Both the position numbers and the translations under genes were made by a program. The notes beneath the pieces are model-generated. The model did not search any database. It was given only the letters and a program-made list of their open reading frames with translations, and had not been told where the DNA came from. From JAOPZW01 sp963764585 (lineage in GTDB: Bacteria > Actinomycetota > Thermoleophilia > Solirubrobacterales > Solirubrobacteraceae), in NCBI GenBank assembly GCA_963764585.1, contig CAVXTB010000001.1, positions 124,001-188,000 of the forward strand: a DNA stretch of 64,000 bases, given 5' to 3'. Position 1 is the first letter of the stretch. Every line of letters starts with the position of its first letter. This document shows, one piece after another, positions 61,190 through 64,000 of the stretch.

Positions 61190-61390
61190 TCAGGCGTGCT
61201 CGGCGATCCGGGCCTCGAGGTCGCGGCAGCGCTCGCGCAGCCGATCGACCTCGTCGCGCACGGCGCGCAGCGCGGGATGGTCGCCGCCGCCGTGGCACCC
61301 GCCGGCCATGGCGAAGGCGTAGGGCCAGCTCGCCAGGTGCGCCCGCAGCGCGGCGCTGGCCGCCTCGAGCTCTTCGCGCAGATGCTGCAT
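61190..61390 (-). CDS. Small coiled-coil-like hypothetical protein
   Basis: 66 residues from ATG 61390, starting MQHLREELEAASAALRAHLA and ending in a charged helix (RDEVDRLRERCRDLEARIAE), a likely coiled coil. The middle has CHGGGDH. No family recognised. It is 18 nt from the M32 gene on the same strand and divergent from the next small gene across 54 bp. Confidence 0.55.
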   Translation of the reverse strand: MQHLREELEAASAALRAHLASWPYAFAMAGGCHGGGDHPALRAVRDEVDRLRERCRDLEARIAEHA

Positions 61391-61444
61391 CCGCCCATGG
61401 TGATCGGCACCCCGGCGGAACCGTTGAGGCGTACGCTGGCACCG

Positions 61445-61675
61445 ATGGTTCGCCTGATGGGCCTGCCCGCTCCGGCGCGCTACCCGCGCGCGAGCGTGAG
61501 CAACGTCGAGGACCGCATCGAGATCGTCTTCAGCGGCGACGACGCAGCCACGCGCATCGACGTCGACACGCGGCTGCTGGGGCCGATCGACGACCTCGAG
61601 AGCGTGATGCTGGACCTGCTCGCCAAGCTCAAGGCAATGGGCTACGACGCGCACCTGGACCGGCGCGCGCCGTAG
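61445..61675 (+). CDS. Small hypothetical protein, 76 residues
   Basis: ATG 61445, begins MVRLMGLPAPARYPRASVSN and ends with a helix LESVMLDLLAKLKAMGYDAHL. Beta-alpha pattern, no known motif, codon use like its neighbours. It is divergent from the coiled-coil protein and convergent with the formaldehyde dehydrogenase gene. Confidence 0.55.
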   Translation: MVRLMGLPAPARYPRASVSNVEDRIEIVFSGDDAATRIDVDTRLLGPIDDLESVMLDLLAKLKAMGYDAHLDRRAP

Positions 61676-61691
61676 CCGTCCCCCCTTCGGA

Positions 61692-62909
61692 TCAGGCGTT
61701 GATCAGCCCGTGCGGGTTGAGCACGAACTTCTTGGCCGCCCCCTGGTCGAAGTCCTTGTAGCCGTCCGGCGCCTCGTCGAGCGAGATCACCGTGGCGTTC
61801 ACGGCCTTCGCGATCTGCACGCGATCGCTGAGGATCGCCTGCATCAGCCCGCGGTGGTAGCGCATCACCGGGCACTGGCCCGTGGTGAAGCCGTGCGACT
61901 TCGCCCAGCCCAGGCCGAGGCGGATCGACAGCGAGCCGTGCTGCGCCGCCTCGTCGATGCCGCCCGGATCGCCGGTCACGTACAGCCCGGGGATGCCGAG
62001 CTTGCCGGCGGCGCGCGTGACCTCCATCAGCGAGTTCAGGACGGTCGCGGGAGCCTCGTGGTCTGAGTCGGATCCGTGGCCGCGGGCCTCGAAGCCGACG
62101 GCGTCGACCCCTGCTTCGACCTCGGGCACGCCGAGGATCTGCTCGATCTGGTCCCTCGGGTCGCCCTTGGAGACGTCGACCGTCTCACAGCCGAACGACC
62201 GCGCCTGCTCGAGGCGCTCGGGGATCAGGTCGCCGACGATGACGACCGCCGCGCCGAGGAACTGCGCGGCGTGCGCCGCGGCGAGCCCGACCGGGCCGGC
62301 GCCGGCGACGTAGACCGTCGAGCCCGACGTCACGCCGGCGCTATAGGCGCCGTGGTAGCCCGTCGGGAAGATGTCCGACAGCATCGTCAGGTCGAGGATC
62401 TTCTCCATCGCCTGGTCCTTGTCGGGGAACTTCAGGAGGTTCCAGTCGGCGTACGGGACCATCACGTACTCGGCCTGGCCGCCGACCCAGCCGCCCATGT
62501 CCACGTACCCGTAGGCCGAGCCCGGCCGGTCGGGGTTCGTGTTCAGGCAGACGCCGGTGTGGCCCTCCTTGCAGTTGCGACACCGCCCGCAGGCGATGTT
62601 GAACGGCACCGAGACGAGGTCGCCCACCTTGATGAACTCGACGTCGCGCCCCGCCTCGATCACCTCGCCGGTGATCTCGTGGCCGAGGATGAGCCCCGCG
62701 GGCGCGGTCGTGCGGCCGCGGACCATGTGCTGGTCGGAGCCGCAGATGTTCGTGGAGACGATCCTCAGGATGACGCCGTGCTCGCACTTGCGCCCGACGT
62801 TGTCGGGGTGCACGCCCGGTCCGTCCTGGAGCTCGAGCTTCGGGAAGTCGATCGACTGGACCTCGACGTGTCCCGTGCCCAGGTAGGCGACCCCTCTGTT
62901 GTCAGCCAT
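61692..62909 (-). CDS. Zinc-dependent formaldehyde dehydrogenase (glutathione-independent type)
   Basis: 405 residues, MDR/alcohol-dehydrogenase superfamily. Catalytic-zinc residues are in NICGSDQH and LGHEITG; structural-zinc cysteines are CGRCRNCKEGHTGVC. The NAD site VYVAGAGPVGLAAAHAAQF follows. The long sequence and the PFNIACGRCRNC and DHEAPATVLN regions match Pseudomonas-type formaldehyde dehydrogenase or dismutase. It oxidises formaldehyde, or another aldehyde, with NAD. Confidence 0.9.
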   Translation of the reverse strand: MADNRGVAYLGTGHVEVQSIDFPKLELQDGPGVHPDNVGRKCEHGVILRIVSTNICGSDQHMVRGRTTAPAGLILGHEITGEVIEAGRDVEFIKVGDLVSVPFNIACGRCRNCKEGHTGVCLNTNPDRPGSAYGYVDMGGWVGGQAEYVMVPYADWNLLKFPDKDQAMEKILDLTMLSDIFPTGYHGAYSAGVTSGSTVYVAGAGPVGLAAAHAAQFLGAAVVIVGDLIPERLEQARSFGCETVDVSKGDPRDQIEQILGVPEVEAGVDAVGFEARGHGSDSDHEAPATVLNSLMEVTRAAGKLGIPGLYVTGDPGGIDEAAQHGSLSIRLGLGWAKSHGFTTGQCPVMRYHRGLMQAILSDRVQIAKAVNATVISLDEAPDGYKDFDQGAAKKFVLNPHGLINA

Positions 62910-63063
62910 GCTGACCTCCGATCGTTGGGATCAGGAGCCTCTGTTGCAACCTCCCACCAAGCGGGGCGGCCGGAAACGGGAGTGTTGGTCGTCGGACGCG
63001 AGGTGCGCGCGAACACGCCGAAAGGCTGATGCACGCGGGCGCGCGGCGCGCGTACGTTCGCCA

Positions 63064-63474
63064 CTAGCGCGCCAGGTGACAGGGCCCGCGCGCCACGTCG
63101 CGCGTGAGCTTGGCCACCTCGAAGAGCACCGCCGGCTGGCGCAGCGAGTCGTCGCTCCAGGCCGCCGTGCCGTCCTCGGTGCGCACGCGATAGGAGAGCA
63201 CCGGCTGGGGCCCGGGCGCCAGGCGCAGGTGCGCCTTCGCCGGATCCTCGAGGTCGCGCTCGGCCGCGCGCGCCTGCACGAGCTGCGCGCTCGTGATGTC
63301 GACCAGCGGGCGGTCGTTACACGAGGCGCGGCCGTCGTCGGTGATGCGCAGCGACAGCCGGGCGCCCGGGATCGCGCCGGTGCGATCGACCACGAAGAGG
63401 TCGCGAGCCTCGCTGCCGCACGCGCCCGCCGCCAACGCCGCGAGGGCCGCGAGCGCCGCCGCGGCGCGCCTCAC
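63064..63474 (-). CDS. Small lipoprotein of unknown function
   Basis: 136 residues from a GTG at 63474, overlapping the gamma-glutamyltransferase stop (GTGA). A signal sequence with lipobox (LAAGAC, Cys near residue 19) makes it a membrane-anchored exported protein. The mature part has a beta-rich pattern and two further Cys. No family recognised. It is probably cotranscribed with the downstream-read ggt gene. Confidence 0.6.
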   Translation of the reverse strand: MRRAAAALAALAALAAGACGSEARDLFVVDRTGAIPGARLSLRITDDGRASCNDRPLVDITSAQLVQARAAERDLEDPAKAHLRLAPGPQPVLSYRVRTEDGTAAWSDDSLRQPAVLFEVAKLTRDVARGPCHLAR

Positions 63475-64000
63475 CCTGCCACCGCGGCGCCGTCGCGGCG
63501 CGGATCGCCTGCGCCCGACAGCTCGCCGGCGGCACGGTCGCGCTCGACGGCCTGCACGCCGCCGAAGAAGAGGTTGCGATCGCGGAAGGCGACCAGCTGG
63601 CGGCCGGCGGCACGCAGCGCGTCCGCGTCGGTGCCCGGCTCGACGTAGACGAGCCCGTCCTCGAAGTGCACGCGCGGGGCGATCACCGCGTCGTGCGCGC
63701 GCAGGCCGTGGTCGACCACGCCGACGATGACCTGCAGGATCGCCGAGCGGATGCGGTTGGAGCCCGCGCTGCCGAGCACGAGCTCGACCTCGCCGTCGGG
63801 CGCCAGCACGACGGTCGGCGCCATCATCGATGGCATCCGCCGTCCCGGCCCGAAGGTGAAGAAGCCGAGCGGGTTGAGGTCCTGCTCGCCCATGACGTTG
63901 TTGACGTGGATGCCGGTGCCGGGCACCACGACGCCCGAGCCCTCGCCGTTCGTGCACGTCACCGAGCACGCCCGGCCGTCGCGGTCGAGCACCGAGATGT
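63471..64000 (-). CDS. Gamma-glutamyltransferase, 5' part missing
   Basis: The visible part is the C-terminal (small-subunit) region: GEGSGVVVPGTGIHVNNVMG, then LNPLGFFTFGPGRRMPSMMAPTVV and LGSAGSNRIRSAILQVI, all typical of GGT. The self-cleavage Thr lies upstream of the window edge. GGT moves gamma-glutamyl groups from glutathione-like peptides. The gene extends beyond 64000. Confidence 0.9.
   Translation of the reverse strand, partial: ISVLDRDGRACSVTCTNGEGSGVVVPGTGIHVNNVMGEQDLNPLGFFTFGPGRRMPSMMAPTVVLAPDGEVELVLGSAGSNRIRSAILQVIVGVVDHGLRAHDAVIAPRVHFEDGLVYVEPGTDADALRAAGRQLVAFRDRNLFFGGVQAVERDRAAGELSGAGDPRRDGAAVAG

Overview
This is about 64 kb of very GC-rich DNA with dense genes, many GTG starts and many 4-bp stop/start overlaps. 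The organism is most likely an actinobacterium of the class Thermoleophilia (Solirubrobacterales: Solirubrobacter, Conexibacter or Baekduia type). This rests on gene order (rpmE, DUF1385, prfA, prmC, tsaC, then glyA and a wecA-like gene), on family content (an Rpf gene behind a c-di-AMP riboswitch, an ECF42-type sigma factor) and on base composition; no rRNA is present to confirm it. I see no tRNA or rRNA genes, CRISPR, phage genes or intact transposase.

Layout. 1-7.2 kb: a BlaI/M56 regulatory pair (cut by the window edge), small enzymes, and a divergent R2lox oxidase/TetR pair around a perfect palindrome. 7.3-15 kb: a minus-strand housekeeping operon, read rpmE, DUF1385, prfA, prmC, tsaC, an SDR epimerase, rpiB, glyA, wecA-like, with most joints overlapping. 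15-24.3 kb: a GGDEF cyclase, the ETF/ETF-quinone oxidoreductase operon, an EAL protein, and a split B12-dependent acyl-CoA mutase whose active-site residues point to isobutyryl-CoA mutase. 24.3-33.7 kb: MarR/LysR regulators, an adenylate kinase without a normal start codon, acyl-CoA dehydrogenase/HAD/thiolase, an aminopeptidase and secreted proteins. 33.7-38.8 kb: an NlpC/P60-like protein and an operon of PhoX-like protein, lipoprotein, EfeO/EfeM and Dyp peroxidase. 38.9-46.7 kb: a second acyl-CoA dehydrogenase, MeaB GTPase, an acyltransferase, the riboswitch and Rpf, a phospholipase D protein and a ZIP transporter. 47-57.6 kb: ECF sigma factor/YCII pair, a P450-methyltransferase-GH57 operon, methyltransferases and a large LuxR regulator. 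57.6-64 kb: LON-domain protein, EamA transporter, M32 carboxypeptidase, formaldehyde dehydrogenase and a partial gamma-glutamyltransferase.

How it fits together. Acyl-CoA dehydrogenases, ETF, ETF-QO, thiolase, the isobutyryl-CoA mutase subunits and MeaB together form much of a pathway for fatty-acid and branched-chain acyl-CoA breakdown, with electrons passed to quinone. Signalling parts for both c-di-GMP (GGDEF, EAL) and c-di-AMP (riboswitch) are present.

The most unusual structure not explained by genes is a repeat. Two intergenic regions (about 22.2-22.56 kb and 58.27-58.58 kb) share the same arrangement: a 64-nt core, a short GTGTTTCGCAACAC-type motif, a long central hairpin, an inverted copy of the short motif and an inverted copy of the core. 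One copy lies beside what looks like the remnant of a DapA-family gene.
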